From the NCBI RefSeq assembly GCF_029338515.1, contig NZ_CP119988.1, forward strand, positions 2,232,001-2,296,000: a DNA stretch of 64,000 nt. The letters are read 5' to 3'. A model generated the notes under the pieces. It worked only from the letters and a program-made list of their open reading frames with translations. It did not search any database and was not told the DNA's origin. Both the position numbers and the translations under genes were made by a program. The DNA comes from Haloglomus litoreum (GTDB lineage Archaea > Halobacteriota > Halobacteria > Halobacteriales > Haloarculaceae). The stretch's first letter is position 1. Each line of letters starts with the position of its first letter. Positions 43,845 to 52,060 of the stretch are shown here, piece after piece.

Positions 43845-43857
43845 GTAATGGTAATGG
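43845..43857 (-). promoter_or_regulatory. tandem CCATTAC promoter element
   Basis: CCATTACCATTAC on the minus strand, two TATA-like copies six bases apart, placed 26-32 bases before the leader ORF. Confidence 0.5.
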
Positions 43858-43916
43858 ACCGCATACCGGGGCCGGTCGGTTGGGTCCCTGGAGCGGAGCC
43901 TCGCCCCCGCCGTCGC

Positions 43917-44489
43917 TCAACGGGGCCAGCGCCGCCGGACGACCCCGGGGCCGGGCGCCCCGTCGAGGAGCCAGAGGGCCAGCGCGAGCGCCACCGGGAC
44001 GGCCGCGCCCAGCAGGAGCATCGCGGGCCGGTCGGTAGCGGCCAGGCTGCCGCCGAACTCGCGGAGGTAGTGCCAGCTCCGGCCGAACAGCCCGAGCGAC
44101 TCCCCGTACGGCTCCCGCTGGACGACGGGCCACAGGACCGTCGAGACGGAGAGCCCGTCGCCGAAGAGCAGCCCGGACCCCACGTCCCCGAGCAGGTGCG
44201 ACCAGTAGCCGACGACGAAGGCGGCTGCGAGCTCCGCCCGGCCGCGGCGGTACCCGTCGAGCAGGACGGCGATGCCGACGGGGAGCGCGACGAAGACCGA
44301 ATGACCCAGTGCGTACCCCGTCGGGAACAGCCCCAGCCCCCAGGAGAGTGGCTTGTCGATCAGGTCCGGTGTCAGCGCCCCGAACGCGAGCGCGGCCACC
44401 GGGAGGTCGGCAGGTGGCGGCCGGCGGCGCACACGACGACCCACCGAGTAGCAGACGTAGGCGACGGCGAGGTGTCCCCACGGCCACAT
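43917..44489 (-). CDS. membrane-bound metal-dependent hydrolase, YdjM/DUF457-like
   Basis: A 190-residue protein: WGHLAVAYVCYSV, FGALTPDLIDKP, GYALGHSVFVALPV and GYWSHLLGDVGSG supply the histidines and aspartates of the YdjM-like fold (PF04307-type), spread over about five spans. These are predicted membrane-embedded zinc hydrolases of unknown substrate. The ATG at 44489 directly follows the TGA of a 25-codon leader ORF. Confidence 0.82.
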   Translation of the reverse strand: MWPWGHLAVAYVCYSVGRRVRRRPPPADLPVAALAFGALTPDLIDKPLSWGLGLFPTGYALGHSVFVALPVGIAVLLDGYRRGRAELAAAFVVGYWSHLLGDVGSGLLFGDGLSVSTVLWPVVQREPYGESLGLFGRSWHYLREFGGSLAATDRPAMLLLGAAVPVALALALWLLDGAPGPGVVRRRWPR

Positions 44490-44567
44490 TCAGCGGTCCC
44501 CTCCGAGCGAGAGCTGCCTGAGCGAGACGACACGGGACGACAGGGACACGCAGTGTGGGAGCGACAT
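44490..44567 (-). CDS. leader ORF before the YdjM-like gene
   Basis: A 25-codon ORF, MSLPHCVSLSSRV...LGGDR. ATG 44567 lies 27 bases after the CCATTAT element (44591-44597). Its TGA ends at 44490, immediately before the main ATG at 44489 and in the same frame. The geometry matches the other leader ORFs of this island. Confidence 0.4.
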   Translation of the reverse strand: MSLPHCVSLSSRVVSLRQLSLGGDR

Positions 44568-44590
44568 CGGCCGACGGTCTGCGGGTCCTG

Positions 44591-44597
44591 ATAATGG
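44591..44597 (-). promoter_or_regulatory. CCATTAT promoter element
   Basis: TATA-like CCATTATC on the minus strand, 27 bases before the leader-ORF ATG and about 105 before the main ATG. Confidence 0.5.
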
Positions 44598-44734
44598 CTG
44601 TGATGGTCCGTTCACGGGAAGTAGTGGCCTACTACAGGGCTGCGGTCGGTGTCCTCGACCGGGGGAGCAGCGGACCTCCCCTCGTTGCCGAGTACGCCGG
44701 TGGCCGCTCCCCGGTGGCCGGTCCGGGAGAGCGG

Positions 44735-46549
44735 CTACCGTGACTGTGCGCGAGTCGTCCCGGTGGGACCGTCACCGTCGGCCCCGGGTCCGGTCGGTTC
44801 GTCCTGGTGCTCCGGCAGGAACTCCGCTCCCACCATGAGGTCTCCCGCAGCCGCGTCGCCGACGGAGACGTTGTAGCGCCCCGGGCTGTCGAGGAAGACG
44901 GTGAACGTGACGGTCCGGGTTTCGCCGGCCCCGATGGGGACGAGCCTGACTCCAGCGAGGTCACCGTCGAGCCGGAGTGGGACTGCCGAGAGGGTGCCCC
45001 CGGAGCCATCGTTCCGGACGGTCGCGGTTACGGTCGTTACCTCCCCGGTCCGGATGTAGTCGCGGCTCAGCGCCGCCCGCTCGACCGACACCGCGGGCGT
45101 CCCAGTCGCGACCGTGTAGACCGCCGGGAACTCGTCGGCGGTCTCGAAGCGGTAGACGTACCGGGTGGCAGTGGTGTTCACACGCTCCGCTTCGATCCGC
45201 GCCGGCCCATCGGAGCCACCCGGGCGGGCGACGAACACCGACGACCCACGGAGGTCCGGATACATCGTCCGGTTGATACTGAACTGGACGCTCAGGTTCC
45301 CGGTAGCCGCCGATGGGTCGCTATCGACGATCACGGTCGAGAGCGACCTGACGCCATCGGAGGCGGCCAGTTCGTCCGGGCGTGCGGACTGGCTCAGTCG
45401 CAGCGAGAGGTCCCCGTACTCCGCGGCCCGGATGCCGAGCTGCTCGAACGCGACGCCGGTGGTGTCGGCGACGCTGTCGGACGGCAGGTCGACCGTCACC
45501 GGGTGGGCGACGGAGGCGTTCCTCACGTGCGCGCTGATGCCCAGTTCCGTCCGGGTCACCGCTGTCGTGACGGGGCCGGGATCCGCCACCCGCACCTGAC
45601 CGACGTAGTCGTGGTCGAGGCTCAGCACGTACGAGCCGCGCTCGTCGAACGTGTGGGTGAACCGGTAGGTACGTGACTCCCCGGCCGGGATGGACCGGCG
45701 GTCGGCGTTCCCCCCGACCATCCGTCCGTCGCTCCGCAACTGCGGCCGGAAGGTCCCGTCGCCGTCCCCCTCGTTCGTCACCGTCACCGCGATCTCGACG
45801 GGCGAGCCCACCACCGTCTTCTCCGGGGTGATGGTGGCGTCGGTGATCTCGATGTCGGGACTCGGTGCCTGTACCCGCTGGACACGGCGCTCGGCCGTCG
45901 TCTCGGCGGTGTCCACCAGCTGGTCCATCGCTCCCGCGACGTCCGCGCTCCCCGACTGGAAGGCCGCGGGGACACCGTACCAGGTCCCACCCACCGCGTC
46001 GGCACGGCGCTCCCAGGGGCGAGGCCCAGCAGCGAACAGTGTCGCGTAGCGGCCCGAGAGCGCCTCGTCGGCCGTGGCCCGGTCAGCGGTCGAGCTGGAG
46101 TCGTCCTCGTTGGTGAGGACGACGTAGAACCGCTCGGCACCACTCCGGTACGACAGTCCGGAGGCGGCCATCACGCCCTCGGAGGCGTTCTCGAAGCTCC
46201 CGCTGTACTCGACGCCCGCGAGCCCGCTCTCGACGGCCCCCACGTCGTCGGAGAGCCCGGTCACGACTGTCGCGTCGGACTCGTAGGTCACGAGCCCGAA
46301 CCGTGGGTCGAGGCCCCGTTCCTCCATCGCGGTGGCGACCCCGGGCAGCTCCTCCTCGAGCGCCTCCCCGAGCGGTTCGGCGTTGGCGGAGCTGTCGACC
46401 ACGAACACCACGTCGACGCTGCCGTGGGCGGGGGCGCCTGTCCGGCTCGCTGGCGCGTCCGTCGTCGACGCGACCGCCGCACCCATCGCGGTGACCACGA
46501 GGAGCGCCAGCGCGACCGCCCCGGCCCGACTCCACCAGGTCCCCGTCAT
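44735..46549 (-). CDS. exported VWA-domain protein with CARDB-like repeats
   Basis: A 604-residue protein. A Sec-type signal peptide (AGAVALALLVVTAMGAAVAS) precedes a von Willebrand A domain starting VDVVFVVDSSANAEPL and then RFGLVTYESDATVVTGL. The MIDAS would be D-S-S-A-N, where the usual fifth Ser is Asn. Two CARDB-like beta-sandwich domains follow (ITPEKTVVGSPVEIAVTVTNEG; LSRDYIRTGEVTTVTATVRNDG). There is no C-terminal anchor; the tail is acidic. It is probably cell-surface and adhesive. ATG 46549 overlaps the TGA of the upstream 63-codon ORF. Confidence 0.83.
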   Translation of the reverse strand: MTGTWWSRAGAVALALLVVTAMGAAVASTTDAPASRTGAPAHGSVDVVFVVDSSANAEPLGEALEEELPGVATAMEERGLDPRFGLVTYESDATVVTGLSDDVGAVESGLAGVEYSGSFENASEGVMAASGLSYRSGAERFYVVLTNEDDSSSTADRATADEALSGRYATLFAAGPRPWERRADAVGGTWYGVPAAFQSGSADVAGAMDQLVDTAETTAERRVQRVQAPSPDIEITDATITPEKTVVGSPVEIAVTVTNEGDGDGTFRPQLRSDGRMVGGNADRRSIPAGESRTYRFTHTFDERGSYVLSLDHDYVGQVRVADPGPVTTAVTRTELGISAHVRNASVAHPVTVDLPSDSVADTTGVAFEQLGIRAAEYGDLSLRLSQSARPDELAASDGVRSLSTVIVDSDPSAATGNLSVQFSINRTMYPDLRGSSVFVARPGGSDGPARIEAERVNTTATRYVYRFETADEFPAVYTVATGTPAVSVERAALSRDYIRTGEVTTVTATVRNDGSGGTLSAVPLRLDGDLAGVRLVPIGAGETRTVTFTVFLDSPGRYNVSVGDAAAGDLMVGAEFLPEHQDEPTGPGADGDGPTGTTRAQSR

Positions 46550-46737
46550 CGGACTCCCCCCACGGACGGGACGGCAACCCTGGCCCCGACGGCTCGTTCA
46601 CCCGTGCAGCTGTCGCCCCGCTCTCGCTCACTCGTGCAGGCAGTGGCTTCGGTGCCCCCGACGCGTTCGCGGCGGCTGCCGGCCTGCAGGTCGCTCGTCC
46701 GAACACGTCCGCACCTGTCGCAGTCTTCCGTCGACAT
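46546..46737 (-). CDS. 63-codon ORF upstream of, and overlapping, the VWA gene
   Basis: It starts MSTEDCDRCGRVRTSD, a CxxC knuckle with an acidic first half, and has two more Cys (ACTSERERGDSC). The ATG is 31 bases after a CCATAACAAAG element (46764-46772) and the TGA overlaps the VWA ATG. This is the leader most likely to be a real small protein, because of its start and the CxxC. Confidence 0.45.
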   Translation of the reverse strand: MSTEDCDRCGRVRTSDLQAGSRRERVGGTEATACTSERERGDSCTGERAVGARVAVPSVGGVR

Positions 46738-46763
46738 AATTCGGTCTTACCCCATATCGGGCT

Positions 46764-46772
46764 TTGTTATGG
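46764..46772 (-). promoter_or_regulatory. CCATAACAA promoter element of the VWA unit
   Basis: Minus-strand CCATAACAAAG, 31 bases before the leader ORF ATG at 46737. Confidence 0.55.
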
Positions 46773-47022
46773 ACGCCGTTCCCCGGTCGTCGACCTGTCG
46801 CGGCCGGGCCCCGGGACGCCGGTTCTCAGCGGCTGTGGGCTCTCGCTGTCGGTAGACACTCTGTACGGGGGGCCGAACGTTCGTTCAGCGACCGGGCGTT
46901 CCGGCGCCCGGCGACACGTCGGTCCGGACAGGTCGGGAGGGGGTCGCCTGCCCGAGGGATAGTCCGACTGTACCGTTCGAAACCACCGCGTAGTAAACCG
47001 GAGACCCGTGGAATCCGGGGGC

Positions 47023-47466
47023 ATGTCCCACCACGACGGCGGGTTCCGGCCCGGGCGTCCGTTCCGCGCGGCGTACGCCGTCGCGCTGAGCGCCAGTCTC
47101 GCGAGTTCCTGGCTCACGACCGTGTACGTCGGTGCCGGCGCGGTGGAGCTGAACCCCACCATCCGGTTCCTCATCGAGGCCGTCGGCTTCGACGGGATGG
47201 TGCTCGCCAGGGGCGGCGTGCTGGTGGGGGCGTACTGGGGGTACCTGCTCCTCGGGACGGAGGGCGTGAGTCGGCGGGCGGTCCTCGGGTTCGCCTGGCT
47301 CGGGGCCACCGTCCAGCTCCTCGACGCCGTCCACGACCTCCGCCAGGCGGTGCTGGCGGGGTGGTTCCCCGCGGTCGACCTCTGGTCGGTCACGCTTCCC
47401 GTCCTGGTCGTCGCCGTGGCCGGCAGCGTCCTCCGCCCGCGGGTGCGCCGTTCGAGCGGCGGGTAG
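47023..47466 (+). CDS. haloarchaeal membrane protein (DUF5658-like)
   Basis: A 147-residue protein with four predicted spans: AYAVALSASLASSWLTTVYV, MVLARGGVLVGAYWGYLLL, AVLGFAWLGATVQLLDAVHDL and LPVLVVAVAGSVL. The loop AVELNPTIRFLIE after span 1 is the pattern I associate with DUF5658. A TATA-like TAGTAAACC is centred 28 bases before ATG 47023, so the earlier GTG at 47008 is rejected. Function unknown. Confidence 0.75.
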   Translation: MSHHDGGFRPGRPFRAAYAVALSASLASSWLTTVYVGAGAVELNPTIRFLIEAVGFDGMVLARGGVLVGAYWGYLLLGTEGVSRRAVLGFAWLGATVQLLDAVHDLRQAVLAGWFPAVDLWSVTLPVLVVAVAGSVLRPRVRRSSGG

Positions 47467-47753
47467 AAGTGCGTGTGAATGTCACTCGTGCGAGAAGTAT
47501 AGACACACTACCGACCGAGGGCCCGCACGCGACCGGGCGGCGGCGCTTCGGGAACGGGCCTGTGGGACTCCCGACGGCGTTCTGGACAGTATCCCAGCGG
47601 GAACTGGTACGTATCTGGACCCCCGGTGGTGAGAGCCCTCATAAGGAGTAAGACGGTGTTACCGGGCATGGTAGGAACCCGCGGTGTGCGATGCAGCAGT
47701 AATCATCGTATAGGAGCGAGCCTGGTGGCCACCGGCAGCAGGAGGGTGGAGTG

Positions 47754-47969
47754 ATGACGGCCGCGCTACGGACACTCTGGGAGGAGCAGCCGACCAACCC
47801 CGACCTGGAGGCGGACCTGGGCTACCAGCTCGACCCGCTCATGATCATCGACGGCCCCGACCACGGTGGCCAGGTCATCCTCCTTCCCGCGGAAGAGGAA
47901 CAGCTCCACGACGACGAGTTCATCGTCGCGGACGCGGAGACGCTCGTCTCGCTGGCGGACTGGAACTGA
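47754..47969 (+). CDS. small acidic conserved haloarchaeal protein
   Basis: A 71-residue protein, MTAALRTLWEEQPTNPDLEADLGYQLDP at the start and ADAETLVSLADWN at the end. The strongly acidic composition and the regular pattern match small haloarchaeal proteins of unknown function. A GGAGGG lies about 10 bases before the ATG, and a CGTATAGG about 44 bases upstream may be the promoter. It is convergent with glmS. Confidence 0.75.
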   Translation: MTAALRTLWEEQPTNPDLEADLGYQLDPLMIIDGPDHGGQVILLPAEEEQLHDDEFIVADAETLVSLADWN

Positions 47970-48020
47970 GGGGAGGCAGGGGACCACGTCTCGCCCGTTG
48001 CCGGAGGCGAGCCGAACGCG

Positions 48021-49826
48021 TCACTCGACGGTGACGCTCTTCGCGAGGTGGCGTGGCTTGTCGATGGCGCGGTCGAGCAGGTCCGAGACGTGGTAGGCGA
48101 GCAGCTGGAGCTGGACGTTCGCCAGCAACCCCTGGAGGTCCGGATGCGTCTCCGGGACCGAGAGGATCTCGTCGGCCTCGGCACCGACGCTCGTCCGCTC
48201 GCTGGCGACGGCGATAACGGGGGCCCCGCGGGCGCGGACCTCACGGACGTTCCCGAGCGTCTTCTCGTCGTCGCGCCCGGTGAAGATGGCGACCACCGGC
48301 GTCTCCTCGGTGACCAGCGCCAGTGGACCGTGCTTCAGCTCGCCGGCCGGGAACCCCTCGGCGTGCTCGTAGGAGATCTCCTTGAACTTGAGTGCGCCCT
48401 CGAGTGCGACCGGGTGCGCCGTCCCGCGCCCGATGAAGAAGTGGGCCCGCTGGTCGTGGTACCGGCGCGCGATTCCCTCGGCCGGGGTCCCGGCCAGCAC
48501 CGTCTCGACCTGCCCGGGGAGCGCGGGCAGCGCGGTCAGCAGCTCCGCCAGTTCGGGCCCGATACCGCCGGTGCGGGCCGCGAAGTGGCCCGCCAGGAGC
48601 GTCAGCGTGACGACCTGTGAGGAGAAGGTCTTGCTGGCGGCGACGCCGATCTCCGGCCCGGCGCGGATGAACAGCGCCTCGTCGCACTCGCGGGCCGCGG
48701 TCGAACCCAGCACGTTCGTCACCGCCATCGTCCGGGCGCCACTGTCGGCGGCGTGCCGGAGTGCGCTCAGGGTGTCCGCCGTCTCGCCGCTCTGGGTCAC
48801 GCCGACGACGAGCGTCCCCTCCTCGATGGTCGGCATCCGGCCGGGGTACTCGCTGGCGAGCCACGCCCCCGCATCGGTCCCGTACCGCGAGAGGAGGTGG
48901 GCACCGTAGAGCGAGGCGTGATAGGAGGTACCACAGGCGACCAGGTGGACCCGCTCGACCCCGTCGAGGCGGTCGTCGAGATCCAGGTCCACCTCGACGG
49001 GGTCGGTCGACAGCCGCCCGTGGAGCGTCCGCCGGATCGCGTCGGGTTGCTCGTTGATCTCCTTCAGCATATAGTGGTCGTACCCCTCCTTGCGAGCGTC
49101 CTCGGGGGCCCAGTCGACGGTCCGGACGGGTCGGTCGGCCGGCTCGCCGTCGGCCGTGGCGATGCGATAGCCGCCCGCGGAGATCTCCGCCACGTCGCCG
49201 TCCTCGAGGTAGATGACGCGGTCCGTGTGCTCCAGGAACGCCGGCACGTCGCTGGCGACGAACGACCGACCGTCCCCCAGCCCGATGACGAGTGGCGACC
49301 CCTGGCGAGCGACGTGGATGCTGGACCCGTCCGCGACCACCATCGCGATGGCGTAACTGCCCTCCAGTTCCGCCAGGGTCCGCCGGAACGCCGCGCCGAC
49401 GTCGCCCGTCTCCTCCAGGTGCTCCTCGACGAGGTGGGGGATGACCTCGGTGTCGGTATCGCTGTCGAACTCGTGGCCCCGGGTCTCGAGGCCCCTCCGG
49501 AGCTCGGCGTGGTTCTCGACGATGCCGTTGTGGACCACCGCGATCTTCCCGGTGCAGTCCGTGTGCGGGTGGGCGTTGGCGTCGGTCGGGGCGCCGTGTG
49601 TGCTCCAGCGCGTGTGGCCGATGCAGAGTTCGCCCTCCGGGAGCGCGTCGGTCAGGTCGGCAGCGAGATCGGAGATCTCGCCGGCACGCTTCGCGACCTC
49701 CAGCCCGTGGCCGTTCCGCATCGCGACGCCGGCGGAGTCGTAGCCCCGGTACTCCAGGTTCCCGAGTCCGTCGAGGACGGCCGGCACGGCGTCGTCGTGT
49801 CCGACGAGCCCGATGATGCCACACAT
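48021..49826 (-). CDS. glmS: glutamine--fructose-6-phosphate aminotransferase (isomerising)
   Basis: A 601-residue two-domain enzyme. MCGIIGLVG places the catalytic Cys at residue 2 of the glutaminase domain; THGAPTDANAHPH, VVHNGIVENH and SDTDTEVIPHLVEE are its other motifs. Two SIS sugar-isomerase domains follow (CGTSYHASL, TQSGETADTLSALR, GPEIGVAASKTF, EGALKFKEISYEHAEGFPAGELKHGP). It makes glucosamine-6-phosphate, the source of the UDP-GlcNAc used by WecB and the N-acyltransferase in this window. The start ATG overlaps the TGA of an upstream ORF. Confidence 0.96.
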   Translation of the reverse strand: MCGIIGLVGHDDAVPAVLDGLGNLEYRGYDSAGVAMRNGHGLEVAKRAGEISDLAADLTDALPEGELCIGHTRWSTHGAPTDANAHPHTDCTGKIAVVHNGIVENHAELRRGLETRGHEFDSDTDTEVIPHLVEEHLEETGDVGAAFRRTLAELEGSYAIAMVVADGSSIHVARQGSPLVIGLGDGRSFVASDVPAFLEHTDRVIYLEDGDVAEISAGGYRIATADGEPADRPVRTVDWAPEDARKEGYDHYMLKEINEQPDAIRRTLHGRLSTDPVEVDLDLDDRLDGVERVHLVACGTSYHASLYGAHLLSRYGTDAGAWLASEYPGRMPTIEEGTLVVGVTQSGETADTLSALRHAADSGARTMAVTNVLGSTAARECDEALFIRAGPEIGVAASKTFSSQVVTLTLLAGHFAARTGGIGPELAELLTALPALPGQVETVLAGTPAEGIARRYHDQRAHFFIGRGTAHPVALEGALKFKEISYEHAEGFPAGELKHGPLALVTEETPVVAIFTGRDDEKTLGNVREVRARGAPVIAVASERTSVGAEADEILSVPETHPDLQGLLANVQLQLLAYHVSDLLDRAIDKPRHLAKSVTVE

Positions 49827-49984
49827 CAGGTCTCACCCCCGCCGGACCGGGTCCGTTCGTCCGGCCCCGTGCCGGGTCGCCATCGCGACGTGGGGGGCCG
49901 GACGGGCCGCGGTGGTCTGGGTGCCGCGTACGCACGCGTCGGTACCGCATCGAGCATCGTGACCGTGATCGTTGCTGGTCTCAT
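49826..49984 (-). CDS. possible leader ORF before glmS
   Basis: A 52-codon ORF (MRPATITVTMLDAVPTRAYAA...) whose TGA overlaps the glmS ATG as ATGA. Its ATG is about 80 bases, not 30, after the GCATAACGAAG element at 50061-50070, so the fit is weaker. Another frame (GTG 50024) also stops just 6 bases before glmS, which shows that such ends can arise by chance here. Confidence 0.25.
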   Translation of the reverse strand: MRPATITVTMLDAVPTRAYAAPRPPRPVRPPTSRWRPGTGPDERTRSGGGET

Positions 49985-50229
49985 GGAAGTGGTGTCGGAA
50001 CGCCCACCCGAGGTGACCGCGCACCGACGGATGGATACCAACCCATACCGTGGCGTGGCCTTCGTTATGCTCAGGTTGCTACCGGATAACCACCACCTGA
50101 TTCTCCCGCTGGTGTATCGGACGGGGGCCGGCCGCGTCAGGATGCTCGAGAGGCCGGGCCAAGAGGCTCGCAACCTTCCTCTCCCGAGTCCGCCACCGCA
50201 TCCGCCGCCGAGGGTCGCCGCTCCCGAGC
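49827..50229. other. intergenic region upstream of glmS
   Basis: About 400 bases with a GCATAACGAAG island promoter element (50061-50070, minus orientation) roughly 240 bases before glmS, and overlapping open frames. If the element is the glmS promoter, the transcript has a 5' leader of about 210 bases, unusually long for a haloarchaeon. No further gene is supported. Confidence 0.5.
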
Positions 50230-50433
50230 TCAGTACCACCAGCGCTTCGCGTCCGAGTCCGTGGCCCCGCCCTCGGAGCGCTCGCGGAACGTCGAGCAGG
50301 AGGGGCAGCCGTAGACACGGTGCTCGTTGTCACCGAAGACCCTCGCGAAGCGCTTCGAGACGTACGTGCCGCAGTCACGGCACAGTGCAGCGCCCGTCGT
50401 GTCGTCGGTCGGCCCCGAGTCGAGTGACATCAT
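50230..50433 (-). CDS. small zinc-ribbon protein (DUF7563-like)
   Basis: A 67-residue protein with CRDCGTYVSKRFARVFGDNEHRVYGCPSCSTFRE, two CxxC knuckles separated by about 22 residues. The FARVFGDNE motif is what I recall for a widespread haloarchaeal small zinc-finger family. ATG 50433 is 33 bases after a TATA-like AATATCAATA; a second ATG follows directly. Confidence 0.82.
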   Translation of the reverse strand: MMSLDSGPTDDTTGAALCRDCGTYVSKRFARVFGDNEHRVYGCPSCSTFRERSEGGATDSDAKRWWY

Positions 50434-50460
50434 GGACACCGGCCCCCGGTGGGGAGGAGG

Positions 50461-50470
50461 TATTGATATT
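50461..50470 (-). promoter_or_regulatory. TATA-like promoter of the zinc-ribbon gene
   Basis: AATATCAATA on the minus strand, 33 bases before ATG 50433. Confidence 0.6.
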
Positions 50471-50649
50471 TGCCTGCTACCGGTCACGGCCTCGGAGAAA
50501 CCGGCATCTGTCGTCTCCCACCTGGCTGATTCCGGTCCGGTGGCTCCAGTGCCGGCTCACGGGGGTCGTGGTGGCACCCGAAAGAAGAGTGACGGGCGGG
50601 ACGCCGGAGGCGTCCCACCGCCGGTAAGTTCCGTCGTACGATCGCGTTC

Positions 50650-50793
50650 TCACTCGTTCTGGGGGCCCCGATCCGAGGCCGCGTCACTCTCCTCGTCCTC
50701 CGGGAGGAGCTGGTCGGGGCTCCGCTGGTACCGGGGTGTGTTCACGAACTCGGTGATACGTGCACGGTCACTCTCTGATAGGCAGTCTGCCAT
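50650..50793 (-). CDS. 47-residue acidic haloarchaeal microprotein
   Basis: MADCLSESDRARITEFVNTPRYQRSPDQLLPEDEE is the core; the N-TPxYxRxPDQL pattern is as I recall from short haloarchaeal proteins of unknown function. The start at 50793 rather than 50892 is set by a CATAACTATC element centred 30 bases upstream, and by the poor composition of the extra residues. Confidence 0.7.
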   Translation of the reverse strand: MADCLSESDRARITEFVNTPRYQRSPDQLLPEDEESDAASDRGPQNE

Positions 50794-50817
50794 ATCGCGA
50801 CCCAAGCCTGTCGGGGG

Positions 50818-50827
50818 GATAGTTATG
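50818..50827 (-). promoter_or_regulatory. CATAACTATC promoter of the 47-residue gene
   Basis: TATA-like CATAACTATC on the minus strand, 30 bases before ATG 50793. Confidence 0.6.
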
Positions 50828-51636
50828 TTCTCGGTACTGCCGAACGGCCAGTTCCGGGCGTCCTCGGGTTCCCACCAGGTCGTGATAGGCACCGGTCCCT
50901 CCCCCGAGCGGCACGTAGCAGTCGCGAATCAACCACTACGGGGCGAACCTGCCCGACGAAACCTCATGCTACCGAGACCATAGTGACGTGCTACCATGTA
51001 ACACTCAAGTATCATGTACGCCCGTCCGTCCTTACGGTCGATGGCCCGTCGATCTCCCGTCACCCCCACCCATGAGCAGCACCGGGGGCGGTCGGACGGA
51101 CACCGGTGGCGACGACTGCTCCCGCCCGCGGCTGGCCTGTGAGGTGGAATCGAGCGGTGTGACCGACAGGCGCGCCCGGAGGGCGCCAGCCGTGACCCCG
51201 CAGGAGGGCCACGGTCCCAGCGCTGGAGGGGACCACCCACGCGGTTCGACCGCACGCAGGTCGCTACCCGGTGGTGCCCCGTACGCGTCACCGGAGCCGC
51301 CAGTCCGGAGGTCACAGTTGCGGGCGTGTCCGTAGCCAGCGGTCCCGGTGCTGGCGACCGCTGGCGGGCTCGTCCCGGGTGGAGTCACGGGACGGGGCCG
51401 GGCACCTGGAGATGGCGGAACGGCCATCGTGGACCGTATCGGTAGTCGACTCCTACTGGGTTAGAAGCCTTCTAACGCTCTGAAACGGCGTCAGAACTGA
51501 TATCGGGGTTTATGTTGGAACCCTCGGGGCAATGAGCCACAGAGCCGTTGGCGGGGCGCGTGAGAGCCGGTGGACGATCCGCTCTGAGCTGCCCGGCACG
51601 GACACGCGACCCGCCCCGGTGTGCCGAACCACAGCC
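50828..51636. other. 0.8-kb region without a supported gene
   Basis: The stretch near 50980-51020 is AT-richer (CCATGTAACACTCAAGTATCATG). Open frames in both strands over 51030-51430 overlap each other, are Arg/Pro-rich and lack motifs, so they look like GC-rich shadows. The right end has the perfect inverted repeat at 51460-51476 and possible promoter sequence (AACTGATATC, TTTATG) before the winged-helix gene. Confidence 0.5.
51460..51476. promoter_or_regulatory. perfect inverted repeat, candidate operator
   Basis: GTTAGAAG-C-CTTCTAAC: two perfect 8-base arms around one base, in a short AT-rich patch upstream of a winged-helix regulator gene. The position, 25-50 bases before the TATA-like sequences at 51496-51515, suits an operator or activator site. 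Confidence 0.5.
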
Positions 51637-51966
51637 ATGCTTCAGACAGAATCCCCCGAGCAAGCGTCCGCGGACTCGGATAGCCTCCCAATCGACCTCA
51701 GCGGGACCGACAGCGGCGACACGTGGACCGTCATCGAGTTGCTGAGCGACGAGGACTGCCGTGCGCTTCTGGCGGCTGCGGACACCCCGATGACCGCGAT
51801 GGAGCTGGTCGAGACCTGCGACATCCCACGTGCGACCGTCTACCGCAAGCTCAACCAGCTCCAGGCGGTCGGGCTCATCGAACCCAGCAAGCGGGTCCGG
51901 AAGAGTGGCCTCCCACCGACCCAGTACCAGCGCAACGTCGACACACTCCGACTCCGCTGGGGGTGA
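51637..51966 (+). CDS. winged helix-turn-helix transcriptional regulator
   Basis: A 109-residue protein: TWTVIELLSDEDCRALLAAADTPMTAMELVETCDIPRATVYRKLNQLQAVGLIEP is an ArsR/HTH_20-type wing-helix domain, with a short acidic N-terminus and a charged tail. The frame is open back to an ATG at 51532, which lies 31 bases after AACTGATATC; that form would carry 35 extra basic residues. ATG 51637 fits family length better. The palindrome at 51460 may be its own operator. Confidence 0.8.
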   Translation: MLQTESPEQASADSDSLPIDLSGTDSGDTWTVIELLSDEDCRALLAAADTPMTAMELVETCDIPRATVYRKLNQLQAVGLIEPSKRVRKSGLPPTQYQRNVDTLRLRWG

Positions 51967-52060
51967 TGGCGGGTAGTTCCACGGCCCCGCGTCGAGCCCT
52001 CCCGGCCGCCGGGGTCCGAACACCGGAGCGGTTTTGCTCTCGAAGCGCGAACACGATGCG

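Noticed and set aside
49833-50024. Alternative 63-codon ORF ending 6 bases before glmS
   Set aside because: GTG start 42 bases from the promoter element and basic sequence; shows that some leader-ORF endings may be chance.
51032-51427. Overlapping ORFs on both strands
   Set aside because: Arg/Pro-rich frames in several phases with no motif; typical shadows of stop-poor GC-rich DNA.
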